Assembly: GCA_016716835.1 (NCBI GenBank)
Contig: JADJUW010000002.1
Span: forward strand, 62,001-126,000
Length of the DNA: 64,000 nucleotides
Reading direction: 5' to 3'
Source: Myxococcales bacterium
Lineage (GTDB): Bacteria > Myxococcota_A > Polyangia > Haliangiales > Haliangiaceae
Shown here: positions 16,086 through 26,814 of the stretch, one piece after another
Layout of the letters: every line of letters begins with the position of its first letter
Numbering within the stretch: position 1 is the first letter of the stretch
The notes under the pieces: model-generated
Told to the model about the DNA's origin: nothing
The model's database searches: none
The model's input: only the letters and a program-made list of their open reading frames with translations
Position numbers and translations under genes: made by a program

Positions 16086-17288
16086 TCATAGTAGTGGGTC
16101 CGTGGGCGGCAGCGTCGTCGCGAGGTAGCCCGTCCACGAGGGTGCATCGCTGCGACATGCGGACGCAAGCACCGCGGCAACCCCTAGGTGGCCGCCGACG
16201 AGCGTGCGGCCCCACTCGATGTTGTGTGGTGGCGGCAGCGCGGGGGCGGCGTCGGCATACGCTCGGCAGCACCACTCGCACCAGCGAACGGCGGCGGCGC
16301 GGAACACCTCGAGGTCGGTGGCGCGGTACAACTGCTGATAGATGTGCATGAGGCCGGCGGCACCATGCGAAATTGTAACGGAGGGCGGCTGAATATAGTC
16401 CTCCATCGGTCTGCGCGTGCTACGCACCGCGACGTCGATGGCGCGCGCCTGCCACGCGGGCTCACCCAAGGCGGTGGCCGCGGCATACAAAGCGAGCGCC
16501 ACCCCGGCGTCGCCGTGCGCCCAGCCGGCGTCGGTCTTAATCCGCGCGCTGGCATCGTGCGGCACCTCCACCCACGAAAGGGCCGCGGTGCCGTCATCGC
16601 GAATGCGACCTATGAGCCAGCGCGTCGCTTCGGCCAGCAGGGCCTGCGCTTGGTCGTGCCGCGGCAACTGGGCTAGGCCACTTAGCAAGGCCGCGACGCC
16701 GTGGCCAAGCCCGGTCTCCACTGCCGTGCCAAACACCGGGTTTCGCTCCGCCCAGTAAATCGCAAGCGGCGCCTCGCCTGGGGTGGCAAGGCGGCGCAGG
16801 AGCGCGCAAATAGCGTCGATGAGTCGCGGCTGCGGCCGCTTGATCGCATAAGCCAGCCAGCCCGCGACGCCATCCCAATGGCCGAGCAGGGGCGGATCGG
16901 CCAAATCAACCTCAGCGACGCTTTCGAGCAAGAGTTGATCTAGTCGTTCGAGGCTCGTTGCCACCGACGCCGATGGCGATGGCGCATGCTGCTCGAGATG
17001 GGCGAGCAGCCAACCAGCGCCGACGGTGCCGCCAAACAAATCGCCGCTGATTTCGTCGTCGGCAACAAGTTGCGCCGCGCGCGCATGGCCGCGCAAAATG
17101 CTCGGTGCTGATGAGATGTCCCCAGCCTCGCGCAAGACTATGGCGAACTCGGGGAGAAAAAGGGTGGGCAGCTCGGGTGCATGCGCCGCCAACTCAGCGA
17201 CGTGCACACCTATCAGCTCAATGATTGGCTTTACGTCAGTCGTGGACGCAATCGCAAAGTCGCGCGGCATGCTGGTGCGGCTTACCAT
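16086..17288 (-). CDS. LanC-like protein lacking canonical zinc cysteines
   Basis: 400 residues with the repeated motifs of the (alpha/alpha)6 lanthionine cyclase fold: DLFGGTVGAGWLLAHL, HWDGVAGWLAYAI, TGLGHGVAALLSG (His196), GWAHGDAGVALAL, TISHGAAGLMHIY and LVGGHLGVAAVLA. Classical LanC enzymes ligate zinc with the Cys of a WC(Y/H)G motif and the Cys-His of CHG. Here these read WAHG (Ala257) and SHG (Ser307, His308), so both zinc cysteines are missing. A Cys cluster WCEWCC at 336-341 might substitute. It begins about 30 nt after the stop of the Cys-rich precursor peptide. No LanB dehydratase is present. It may act as a binding scaffold rather than a cyclase. Confidence 0.75.
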   Translation of the reverse strand: MVSRTSMPRDFAIASTTDVKPIIELIGVHVAELAAHAPELPTLFLPEFAIVLREAGDISSAPSILRGHARAAQLVADDEISGDLFGGTVGAGWLLAHLEQHAPSPSASVATSLERLDQLLLESVAEVDLADPPLLGHWDGVAGWLAYAIKRPQPRLIDAICALLRRLATPGEAPLAIYWAERNPVFGTAVETGLGHGVAALLSGLAQLPRHDQAQALLAEATRWLIGRIRDDGTAALSWVEVPHDASARIKTDAGWAHGDAGVALALYAAATALGEPAWQARAIDVAVRSTRRPMEDYIQPPSVTISHGAAGLMHIYQQLYRATDLEVFRAAAVRWCEWCCRAYADAAPALPPPHNIEWGRTLVGGHLGVAAVLASACRSDAPSWTGYLATTLPPTDPLL

Positions 17289-17320
17289 CAAAGCTGCGCC
17301 AGCAAAGCCGCCGTTGCGCT

Positions 17321-17533
17321 CTAAGCGCGGTCGCAGTCCCTGGAAGGGTTGCAGACGCTAGGACAGAACGTATGCGCCGTTTCCGGGCAGCCCACCGTCA
17401 TCGTGCAGTTACAGCCCGAGGGCGCGCTTTGCGAGGCGCCAGAGGTGCCCCAATGGCCACCATAGATGTTTTGCAGGGCTTCGCCGGCAAGGGCGTGCAG
17501 CGTTTGCTTTTTGAAAACGAGTTTTTTCTTCAT
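17321..17533 (-). CDS. Lanthipeptide-like (RiPP) precursor peptide
   Basis: A 70-residue peptide. The leader MKKKLVFKKQTLHALAGEA, then LQNIYGG, matches the Lys-rich, Leu-spaced, double-glycine leader common in class I lanthipeptide and related precursors. The predicted 44-residue core after GG contains six cysteines (GCNC, GCPE, FCPS, VCNP, DCDRA) and eleven Ser/Thr, enough for several thioether rings or three disulfides. The LanC-like gene follows immediately. The modifying dehydratase and an exporter are not in this neighbourhood. The precursor call is from leader and core pattern; the final modification is unknown. Confidence 0.72.
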   Translation of the reverse strand: MKKKLVFKKQTLHALAGEALQNIYGGHWGTSGASQSAPSGCNCTMTVGCPETAHTFCPSVCNPSRDCDRA

Positions 17534-17550
17534 CAGCTAGCGCGTAACAC

Positions 17551-17570
17551 TTGCGATGAATTGATCGCAA
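17551..17570. promoter_or_regulatory. Inverted repeat upstream of the precursor peptide gene
   Basis: TTGCGAT-GAATTG-ATCGCAA is a perfect 7-bp inverted repeat with a 6-nt spacer, ending 18 bp before the start codon at 17533. It may be an operator or a 5' hairpin. No other features are evident in the 111-bp gap up to 17645. Confidence 0.4.
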
Positions 17571-17644
17571 TTTGAAAGGGCGGCGCCTGCGGCCAAAATT
17601 GACCAACTGTCTGGCGGCTTACATTCAAGTTTAGGCGTGACGCG

Positions 17645-19618
17645 CTACGGGGCGGCGATTTGTGGCTGCAATGCCTTCGTGTCTTTCGCGCGCTGCATAT
17701 ACTGCATGAAGGCCGGGATGGCGACCGCGGCGAGGATGCCAACCACGGCGACACCGATTTGCGTCCGCATGGCGCCGGTGTTGCTTGGCATCGGAATCGA
17801 AAAGCCGAGGCGGTCATCGCCGAGGTCTTTTGGCGTCAAGTACTTTACCAACAGCTGCACTTGGTGATGGGCCACGACGCCGCCAAGGGCTTGATCGAGA
17901 GGCAGTGAATTGCGGCCCTCGTAAAGCTTGCGCGCCTGGTCTTGCGCGGCGCCGAGGCCAAGGCCAATGAGCGCCTTGATTGCGGGTGCCTTACCGGGCG
18001 TCGCGTGGACTTCGACGTCAATGCCCTTCATCGACATGCGGGCGTAGACGGCCTTCACTGGCACTTTGTCGCCCATCTGCGCGCGCAGCTCGGCGGGGGC
18101 AAGCGTGAGGTCGGCCGCGGCTAGCATAATGGTCGGGTCGTCGGCCTTTGGCGCGAGCAGGGCATGCGAGGTCAGCGAAGTTGCGGGCACGCCGGCCGCG
18201 AGGGCGGGCGCCATGACGTCGGCATGTTTGGCGCCGTGGATCACCGCACCCCATGGCACCGCCGCGACGATCATGTCGCCAAACGATTTGCGCTGGCCGA
18301 CCGCGAGCGAACCGGGATCGACCGTGGTCCCTGCCGCATTTATGATTGAAAACGTCGGCACCTCGCCAGCCACCGCAATCGTAGCGGCTTGTGCCTGCGT
18401 GAAGTCAACGCCGAGCTGCGCGACCATAAAGGCCTGGATGTCTTTCGCGACGCCCGCGAGGTCCATCGGCTTGCCGATGACGTCGGTGTACTTCAGCATG
18501 GTCGCGAGCGCGGGTGCGCCGAGATTGAGTTGCGTCACCATCCACTCGCCAGGCGCGGCGACGTGTTGCGCGAGCGCAGGCGCGGCGCCGAGCGTAAACT
18601 CAGGTGGCGCGCGAAACGGCAAACGCAGCGAGACGTTGTCGCCGGCGACCGATTGTTCGATGCTTTCAAAGAAGTGCGTGCCATAGGTGCGCAGCAGTGA
18701 GGCGCCAAAGGCGGCCTCGCCACCTTGCTCGGCGAGCTTGGCGATTTCGGCTTGCATGCCGGTTTGTCCCAGCGCGAGCATGCTCGTGATATCGCCCGCG
18801 ATGGCCGCGGCTGCGCCTGGTTTGGCAGCCAGCTCCCAGCGAAACCCGGTCGCAGCGACGGCCAACGTGAGGCTTGCCGTTTGTTCGATGATGCGGCGTG
18901 CCGCCTCCCCAGCGGCATCTTGCTCGCCGTCGGCCTTGGCTTCGCGGCGCATCATGTCGCCATCGACCGTGATCATGGCGCTACTTTCGCTGGCCAACGT
19001 AAGCGCCTGCTTCACCCATGCGGGCTTGTGCTTGCTGAGCGAGTGGCCGCCCGCCGCGCGTTCGTCGAGATAGCCCTTGATGGCGGCTTCCTCTCCAACC
19101 ACGAGCATCGTGCCGATGTTCGTAGTGAACGCCTCGCCGATGACTTGGACGTCGGCGTTGTTGTGCTTTTGCGTAAAGCCGAGCTCCGATTTTCCCGTCT
19201 TGCCGGCGGCGCCTGGAAAAAAGAACACCGGCGACTTAGCGGAGAGCTTGGCCATGCCGACAACTTGCACGGTGCGCAGTTGCAATCCCGCGCGGGATTC
19301 GAGCAAGGCCAGCACATCATCGACCAGCGCCTTATCGAAACCCATTGAGGTCGCGAGCGCCGGCAACGGTTGCCCGAGATCGAAAAAGCCAAACACTTCG
19401 GTTTTGTCGGTGAGCGCATCGACAATCGCGAGCGTGTCCGGCGCGAGCTGCTTGGCAACCGACGCCGACAGCAGCGTGGCGGTGTCGCCGCCTGGCGCCG
19501 CTTTCTTGCAGCCGCCGAGCACGAGCGATGCACAAAGCAGGGTAGTGAGCGTCGTCGCCCACGCGACGTGCCCCAAATGGGCGGCGCTAGCCGCCAGCGA
19601 ATGCAGGTGTTGTTTCAT
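17645..19618 (-). CDS. Large lipoprotein with pilin-like C-terminal transmembrane segment
   Basis: 657 residues from MKQHLHSL (ATG at 19618); an upstream in-frame start at 19675 would spoil the signal peptide. The lipobox is VLGGC (Cys37). The body (residues ~50-610) is an Ala/Leu-rich alpha/beta protein like the DUF3352 type seen in myxobacteria. The last ~40 residues read IGVAVVGILAAVAIPAFM then QYMQRAKDTKAL, closely matching the N-terminal hydrophobic helix of type IV pilins, but placed at the C-terminus and without a prepilin peptidase site. The protein may therefore be held at both ends or interact with pilin-type helices. Function unknown. Confidence 0.65.
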   Translation of the reverse strand: MKQHLHSLAASAAHLGHVAWATTLTTLLCASLVLGGCKKAAPGGDTATLLSASVAKQLAPDTLAIVDALTDKTEVFGFFDLGQPLPALATSMGFDKALVDDVLALLESRAGLQLRTVQVVGMAKLSAKSPVFFFPGAAGKTGKSELGFTQKHNNADVQVIGEAFTTNIGTMLVVGEEAAIKGYLDERAAGGHSLSKHKPAWVKQALTLASESSAMITVDGDMMRREAKADGEQDAAGEAARRIIEQTASLTLAVAATGFRWELAAKPGAAAAIAGDITSMLALGQTGMQAEIAKLAEQGGEAAFGASLLRTYGTHFFESIEQSVAGDNVSLRLPFRAPPEFTLGAAPALAQHVAAPGEWMVTQLNLGAPALATMLKYTDVIGKPMDLAGVAKDIQAFMVAQLGVDFTQAQAATIAVAGEVPTFSIINAAGTTVDPGSLAVGQRKSFGDMIVAAVPWGAVIHGAKHADVMAPALAAGVPATSLTSHALLAPKADDPTIMLAAADLTLAPAELRAQMGDKVPVKAVYARMSMKGIDVEVHATPGKAPAIKALIGLGLGAAQDQARKLYEGRNSLPLDQALGGVVAHHQVQLLVKYLTPKDLGDDRLGFSIPMPSNTGAMRTQIGVAVVGILAAVAIPAFMQYMQRAKDTKALQPQIAAP

Positions 19619-19720
19619 GCCGCGGACGCTAGCACAGCCGGCCAACGGCTTGGCCGTACTAGCGAAGCGATGCATTGCATCTTGTAACTACATGATATTA
19701 TATTGCTAATTGTGTGTTTC

Positions 19721-19751
19721 TGCAAATATACTAAATGATGGTATATTTACA
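19721..19751. promoter_or_regulatory. Operator-like palindrome before the DUF4143 ATPase gene
   Basis: TGCAAATATAC and GTATATTTACA form 11-bp arms with one mismatch around a 9-nt spacer, ending 3 bp before the ATG at 19755. The surrounding 19680-19755 segment is very AT-rich compared with the rest of the window. This suggests repression or autoregulation; the binding protein is unknown. Confidence 0.5.
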
Positions 19752-19754
19752 ACC

Positions 19755-21020
19755 ATGAGTCGGAGGTTTATCCAACCGCGCATCGAACGCGCCTTATCCG
19801 ATACCCGGGTGGTTCTACTCAATGGCGCGCGCCAGACCGGGAAGAGCACGTTGGCGCAGCAACTCGCTCGGACTGGCGGCGGGCGATACGTCACGCTCGA
19901 TGATCCGTCGACGCTAGACCTCGCGCGCACAGATCCAGGTGCGTTGTGCACCGGCTCCGACAAGCTCACAATTATTGATGAGGTTCAGCTCGCGCCCGAG
20001 TTGTTCCCCGCAATCAAGCGCGCCGTCGACAAGCGTAACCGCCCCGGGCAGTTCTTGCTCACGGGCTCGGCCAACGTATTTTTGTTGCCGCGGCTGTCTG
20101 AGTCGCTGGCAGGGCGGATGGAAATCATTCCGCTCCACCCCATGTCACAAGCGGAGCTCCGTGAGGTGCCTGAACCGCTTCATGTCGTCGATGCGCTGTT
20201 TGCGCCGCATGACAAGGCGGTCGAGGCGGCGCTGACGACGACGCCCAAATTCTCGCGCTTAGACATCTGCCAAAATATTGTGGCAGGCGGCTATCCTGAG
20301 GCCGAAGGCCGCGAGCCGGGCGAGCGCCGCGACGCTTGGTTTCGCAGCTATGTGGCGAGCATTCTGCAGCGCGATGTGCGCGACATGGGCAACATCGACG
20401 GCCTCACCGCGCTGCCTCGCCTTTTTGGCCTCATGGCGGCGCGCAGCAGCAGCCTGCTTAATGTCGCCGAGTTGTCGCGCTCGATCGGCATCCCCGTCAC
20501 GACCTTGCACCGCTATTTGGCGCTGCTCGAAGCGACGTTTCTATTTCAGCCGCTGCCGGCATGGTCGACGAATATTGGCAAGCGGTTCGTCAAGGCGCCC
20601 AAGCTGCATCTCGTCGATCCAGGCTTGACTGCCTCGCTGCGCGGCGAAAGCGACGCCCGCGAGCTTGTGGCCTCGCCGTCGCTGGGCGCCTTGCTTGAGA
20701 CGTTTGTCGTGCAAGAAATTCGCGTGCTGCTAAGTTGGGGGCGCACCGCAGCGACGATGTATCACTACCGCACGGCTGCCGGGCGCGAGGTCGATCTGGT
20801 GCTAGAGGCGCCAGGTCAACGCGTTCTCGGCCTTGAGGTCAAGGCGACGAGCAGCGTTAGCCATAGCGACTTTGCCGGGCTGCGCGATTTAGCCGAAGCA
20901 GCTGGCAAACAATTTGTGCGCGGCGCCATTTTTTACTTAGGCGATGAGGCCTTGAGCTTTGGCAACAACTTATGGGCGCTGCCCATTTCGGCGCTGTGGG
21001 CGTCGGGAAAATTGATTTGA
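19755..21020 (+). CDS. AAA ATPase with DUF4143 domain
   Basis: A 421-residue P-loop ATPase. Walker A is GARQTGKST (residues 24-32) and Walker B lies in KLTIIDEVQLAPEL; the AAA_14 core is followed by a winged-helix region and a C-terminal DUF4143 domain with the nuclease-like signature EVDLVLEAPGQRVLGLEVKA. This is a widespread accessory gene family of unclear role, often horizontally spread. The AT-rich promoter and palindrome right before it, unlike neighbouring genes, fit acquisition by transfer. The start at 19755 is the family-typical MSRRFIQPR. It is convergent with the hydrolase gene, 4 bp away. Confidence 0.85.
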   Translation: MSRRFIQPRIERALSDTRVVLLNGARQTGKSTLAQQLARTGGGRYVTLDDPSTLDLARTDPGALCTGSDKLTIIDEVQLAPELFPAIKRAVDKRNRPGQFLLTGSANVFLLPRLSESLAGRMEIIPLHPMSQAELREVPEPLHVVDALFAPHDKAVEAALTTTPKFSRLDICQNIVAGGYPEAEGREPGERRDAWFRSYVASILQRDVRDMGNIDGLTALPRLFGLMAARSSSLLNVAELSRSIGIPVTTLHRYLALLEATFLFQPLPAWSTNIGKRFVKAPKLHLVDPGLTASLRGESDARELVASPSLGALLETFVVQEIRVLLSWGRTAATMYHYRTAAGREVDLVLEAPGQRVLGLEVKATSSVSHSDFAGLRDLAEAAGKQFVRGAIFYLGDEALSFGNNLWALPISALWASGKLI

Positions 21021-21024
21021 AGCG

Positions 21025-22989
21025 TCAGTCTTCCGGCAGGCTGTCGCCGCAGGCGCCCAGCGCGCAGTAGCACGGGCCTTCGGTTTTGCCGTCGGTGCAA
21101 AAGTTCAGCACCGTGCCTTGCGACAAGAACTGGAAGATTTGCGCCTGCGTCGCGGTGCGGCGGATGATCGCCGTGTGCGCGCCGTTGTCGACGTCGTGTT
21201 GCGCGTTGGTCTCGGGCGGCGCTGGCGATTTGTCTTCGTCGTAGACGACGATGGCGCTGGTAGGATCGTCGCTCGAGAGGGCGCCGTCCAGGCCAAAGGT
21301 CGTGACGGCAACGGCAGGCGACAAAAGGGGTAGGGCTGCCGTGCGCGCTTGATACAAGCTGGCCTGGTTGGTCACGGCCGAATCGCCGATCGACATCTGT
21401 TGCAAGATTTGCTTCTCGACGGTGCCGGGGATGGCAGCGTTGACGCCGCCGGGCAGGGCGTGGATGGAATCGATGGGGTCAAAGGCGAGCTGCAACACCT
21501 GCTCGGCAACCACGAGCGCCAAGGGCCCGCTGTAATAGCTGCCGATGATGCCGCTGTATTGCGGCCAATAAAAGGCGCGCTCAAAGATGAGGCCCCAGCC
21601 GCCGCCGCCGACGTGCAGCACGCCGCGCTCGATCGTTGGAGAAAAGGAGAAGAACGTCGCGCCGAGAATGTGTCCCTGCGAGATTCCCAAGAACGAAACG
21701 TCGTCGGGGTTGGCGACGAGCAGCGGCGACAGGACATCGTCGGTTAATTTGCCGCGGAGCAAGGTTTCCAGCGCAACAAAGTTCATCATGCCTTGAATGA
21801 TGCGTTCGGCAAACGCCGGCGCGCGGGTGAGGTCGCTGAGGCCACCAACGGCGACCGGAAGGTCATTTTGCGTCATGCAGGTCCACGGCGGCGCGACGAT
21901 GATGGTGCAATAGGTGGTGGCGTAGTGGCGGATGGCATCCCACGTGGTGATTTCGCTCGGCAGGCCAAAGAAGCCGTGGCCGTATAGAATGATAGGTACT
22001 GGGCCCTTGGCGCTGCACGCAGGCACGACCGCAAAGCCGCGCGCCGTGTAGCTGCCGGAGATCACAGGGGCGCCGTCGCCGTCGCGGTGGATGCCGCCGG
22101 CGGGGTCTAAGAAGTTAGGCACCTCGAAGTCGAATTTGACGATCGCCGCGGTGCCGGGATATGGATCGACCTCGGTGTCGACCACGGTGATGGCGAGGTC
22201 ATCGCCATTGCCGATCGCGGCCAGCGTCGCATCGCGCGCGGTGAGCATGTCGCGGTGAATCGAGGCGTCGTCGGCGGTGGTGAAATGCCAGGCGACGACC
22301 AGGTCGTCTTTTTCGATGCCTTCGGCGGCGAGCGCGGTAAACATTGGTTCCGCGTCAGCCGCAACGCGCGCGAGACGTTCATGCGAAATAGCGGCGCCAT
22401 CGCGCATGGCGGCAAATCCGGCGGGGATGGTGAGCGGCGCGCCGTCCTTGGCCTTGAGCGATCTGCGGATGGCGACCGCGTAGGTGCGGCCTCCTCGCAA
22501 GCGCTGCGCGGGGCGGATGTAAAGCGCCTGCTCGCCCGCGACCGTGGCGTTGACATCGAGCTCGGCCCAGTGCGCGACGCGCGCGCCGTTTGCGAGGTCG
22601 ATGAGCACGGTTGGGCTGTCGTCGGTGAGGCTGGCTTCAATGTCGTCGTGCGCCGGCAAATTGGCGCCGTCGACCAATTCCGGAAATACCGTGAAGATCT
22701 GCGAGGCGGGTGAAAAGCCGGTACGCTCGTTGAGCCGACCCGGCACGAAGGCGCTGCCCTCGACGGTCGCCGGAAAGGCGTCGGCCGGGATGTCGAGCCG
22801 CACGCCGGTAGGGGAGGCGTCGTCGTCGACCTCGTAGATCGCGGAGGGCCACGGTGCGATGCACGCCCCGGGCGCCGCACCCAGAGGGTTGCACTGAGCT
22901 GCGCCGAGGTTGGCGTCGTCGTTGTTGCAGCCCGTGGCAGCGAAGCCTGCGGCAACTAAAAATGGCATCGAGAGACGTACGGTAGACAT
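21025..22989 (-). CDS. Exported alpha/beta-hydrolase-fold lipoprotein
   Basis: A 654-residue lipoprotein (lipobox FAATGC) with a large N-terminal beta-rich region and a C-terminal alpha/beta hydrolase domain. The oxyanion region is LYGHGFFGLP, the nucleophile elbow is GISQG (Ser in LGISQGHILGA), and the likely catalytic His is in DNGAHTAIIRR. Several Cys near both ends (CNPLGAAPGAC; CTDGKTEGPCYCALGAC) point to disulfides outside the cytoplasm. It may be a secreted esterase or depolymerase acting on nutrients; the substrate is not deducible. Such long lipoprotein hydrolases are common in predatory myxobacteria. Confidence 0.72.
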   Translation of the reverse strand: MSTVRLSMPFLVAAGFAATGCNNDDANLGAAQCNPLGAAPGACIAPWPSAIYEVDDDASPTGVRLDIPADAFPATVEGSAFVPGRLNERTGFSPASQIFTVFPELVDGANLPAHDDIEASLTDDSPTVLIDLANGARVAHWAELDVNATVAGEQALYIRPAQRLRGGRTYAVAIRRSLKAKDGAPLTIPAGFAAMRDGAAISHERLARVAADAEPMFTALAAEGIEKDDLVVAWHFTTADDASIHRDMLTARDATLAAIGNGDDLAITVVDTEVDPYPGTAAIVKFDFEVPNFLDPAGGIHRDGDGAPVISGSYTARGFAVVPACSAKGPVPIILYGHGFFGLPSEITTWDAIRHYATTYCTIIVAPPWTCMTQNDLPVAVGGLSDLTRAPAFAERIIQGMMNFVALETLLRGKLTDDVLSPLLVANPDDVSFLGISQGHILGATFFSFSPTIERGVLHVGGGGWGLIFERAFYWPQYSGIIGSYYSGPLALVVAEQVLQLAFDPIDSIHALPGGVNAAIPGTVEKQILQQMSIGDSAVTNQASLYQARTAALPLLSPAVAVTTFGLDGALSSDDPTSAIVVYDEDKSPAPPETNAQHDVDNGAHTAIIRRTATQAQIFQFLSQGTVLNFCTDGKTEGPCYCALGACGDSLPED

Positions 22990-23076
22990 GCGACGACCCT
23001 AGCGCGAAATGGAGCGCGGCGCTGCGGCAGATCGAAAAAACGGCTTACGCGGCCAGCCTGTGCTATAGCGCCCGCT

Positions 23077-23535
23077 GTGACCGATCCGACGCTGTTTGCG
23101 CAAATTGGCCATGCGCGGCTGCGCGAGGTGCTAGAGGCCTTTTATGACCGCGTGTTCGTCGACGACATGATTGGCTTTTTGTTCGTCGGCAAAGATCGCG
23201 CGACGCTGGTGCAGCGCGAGTGGGAATTTACGGCGCGTCTGCTTGGCGCTGACCTAGCGTACAGCGGGCGCTCGATTCCTGAAGCGCACCGCGCAAGCCC
23301 TATCATGGGCGGGCATTTTGACCGGCGCATGCAGCTGCTGCGCGAGGTATTGCAGGCGTACGCCGTGCCCGCCACGGTGCAGGCCGCGTGGCTTGGGCAC
23401 TCGGAAGCCATGAGGCATTTGGTGACGCGAGATGCCAGCGGCAGCTGCACCGAACAGCCAGCCGGCCGCAGTGATGAGGTGAGTGCGCCCGGCATTGAGG
23501 TGCCGCGACGTCTCAAAATCTTGCCGATTGACTAG
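23077..23535 (+). CDS. Truncated hemoglobin
   Basis: 152 residues from a GTG start at 23077. The truncated globin pattern is clear: FYDRVFVDDMIGFLF at the B/C/E helices, and IPEAHRASPIMGGHFDRRMQ, in which His71 (EAH) is the expected proximal heme ligand. The domain ends near residue 120; the last 30 residues (Ser/Gly/Pro-rich, ending PRRLKILPID) are an extra tail. It probably binds O2 or NO in the cytoplasm. It is divergent from the hydrolase gene, with an 87-bp gap. Confidence 0.85.
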   Translation: MTDPTLFAQIGHARLREVLEAFYDRVFVDDMIGFLFVGKDRATLVQREWEFTARLLGADLAYSGRSIPEAHRASPIMGGHFDRRMQLLREVLQAYAVPATVQAAWLGHSEAMRHLVTRDASGSCTEQPAGRSDEVSAPGIEVPRRLKILPID

Positions 23536-23568
23536 GCAAGGCTATTTGCGCTGAAATACAGTAGCCCC

Positions 23569-23961
23569 ATGGTAGCCAACGCCCAGTCGGATGCCACGGT
23601 CGAGCAGGCGATCAGCGCAGCGCGGCAAGCCGGCGATTTACCCGGTGCGCTGCGCGCCCTGCTTGATGCGTGTGAAGTCGAGCCGAGATTGGCGCTTGAG
23701 TACACCGACCTCGCCGCCGAGGCACAGCTTGAGGCTGGCAGCGAGTTGCACTTTGCATGGGCTTGCGCCGAGCTGCGCGCCTACACGTACAACTTGCCGA
23801 TCGAGCGTCCCGAGTGGGTGCGCGAGCGCTATCAAGAGCTGCTGGCGGCCCATCGCGGTGAGCCGGCGCAAATGGCGCTGCTGCGCCGGGTGGGGCTGCG
23901 CATCGGCGAGCTCGAGGCCACCGGCGCGCTGCCGCAAAGCCTGGTTGTCCGCACGCGCTAG
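23569..23961 (+). CDS. Small alpha-helical protein of unknown function
   Basis: 130 residues, Ala/Leu/Glu-rich and almost entirely helical by composition (AISAARQAGDLPGALRALLD ... AAEAQLEAGSELHFAWACAE). The helix pairs look tetratricopeptide-like, but no full repeat consensus can be drawn. There is no signal peptide. It lies 33 bp after the hemoglobin gene on the same strand and may be co-transcribed with it. Confidence 0.6.
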   Translation: MVANAQSDATVEQAISAARQAGDLPGALRALLDACEVEPRLALEYTDLAAEAQLEAGSELHFAWACAELRAYTYNLPIERPEWVRERYQELLAAHRGEPAQMALLRRVGLRIGELEATGALPQSLVVRTR

Positions 23962-24019
23962 CCACCCGGCTGCCAAAAACCTGAGGTTCAGCACTCTCAG
24001 AAAACTGACGACATATACT

Positions 24020-24036
24020 AAAATGTAAGACATTTT
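24020..24036 (+). terminator. Possible hairpin terminator after the 23569 gene
   Basis: AAAATGT-AAG-ACATTTT is a perfect 7-bp stem followed by further T residues. The stem is AT-rich and weak, and it could equally be part of the promoter region of the next lipoprotein gene. Confidence 0.3.
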
Positions 24037-24099
24037 TTGGTAATCACCGAGAATGATTGGCGCGCGGTCGTGGCGCGTGTCTTGCAAAAGATGCCGGCT

Positions 24100-24570
24100 A
24101 TGCTGAACAAACAAACGCTGCTTTCATCGCTATTCGCGCTTTTTTTTGCCGCCTGCATCCATGGCCAGACGGAATCCAATCAACCCGCCTTAGGAAGGCC
24201 AGAGGGCGGTGAGCCTTGCGGTGACGTGGTTTGCGCCGAGGGCGAACAATGCGAATTGTTGCCGTTGGCTTGTCCTCCCAATGAGGTTTGCGCCGAAGTC
24301 ATGGAGGAGCGTTGCGTCGCGCAAGGCAGTGGCGACGAAGAGGGCAGCGGCGGCGGTGGTGACGACGACGCTAGTGAAGCTGGCGACGACGAAGGCGATT
24401 GCGACGGCGGTGGTGACGACGACGGCGATAGCGACGGCGCTGGTGAGCCATGCCTAACCGATGCCGATTGCAGCGGTGGGATTTGTTACGCCACCGAGGC
24501 CCCGTTGGTGACCCTGTGTCAGGACTTTCACAACGGCGCTTGTGCCTGCGGTCCCATCCTATTTCCTTAG
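24100..24570 (+). CDS. Cys-rich lipoprotein with Asp/Gly low-complexity linker
   Basis: 156 residues from MLNKQTLLSS (ATG at 24100), lipobox FFAAC. It has a Cys-rich module CGDVVCAEGEQCELLPL ... CPPNEVCAEVMEERC, a ~45-residue Gly/Asp/Glu low-complexity linker, and a second module CLTDADCSGGICY ... CACG. Such paired Cys modules with acidic linkers are typical of myxobacterial surface lipoproteins; the linker may bind calcium. Upstream in-frame starts (24037) would bury the signal peptide. Function unknown. Confidence 0.68.
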   Translation: MLNKQTLLSSLFALFFAACIHGQTESNQPALGRPEGGEPCGDVVCAEGEQCELLPLACPPNEVCAEVMEERCVAQGSGDEEGSGGGGDDDASEAGDDEGDCDGGGDDDGDSDGAGEPCLTDADCSGGICYATEAPLVTLCQDFHNGACACGPILFP

Positions 24571-24670
24571 GTGGTCATAATATTAGCGGCTCACGCCCCT
24601 GCGTCCGCCGGGGCTAACGGGTAAGCGCCGGGTAGCATTTTGCCGCCGCTTCCACTAGGGTGGCGCGGCC

Positions 24671-26791
<2,121 letters not shown>

Positions 26792-26814
26792 ACGCCTTCT
26801 GTTATCGTACTGCC

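Noticed and set aside
24583..24617. Hairpin TTAGC/GCTAA with GCCCC/GGGGC after the Cys-rich lipoprotein
   Set aside because: The two pairings are mutually exclusive and no T-run follows; terminator call not supported.
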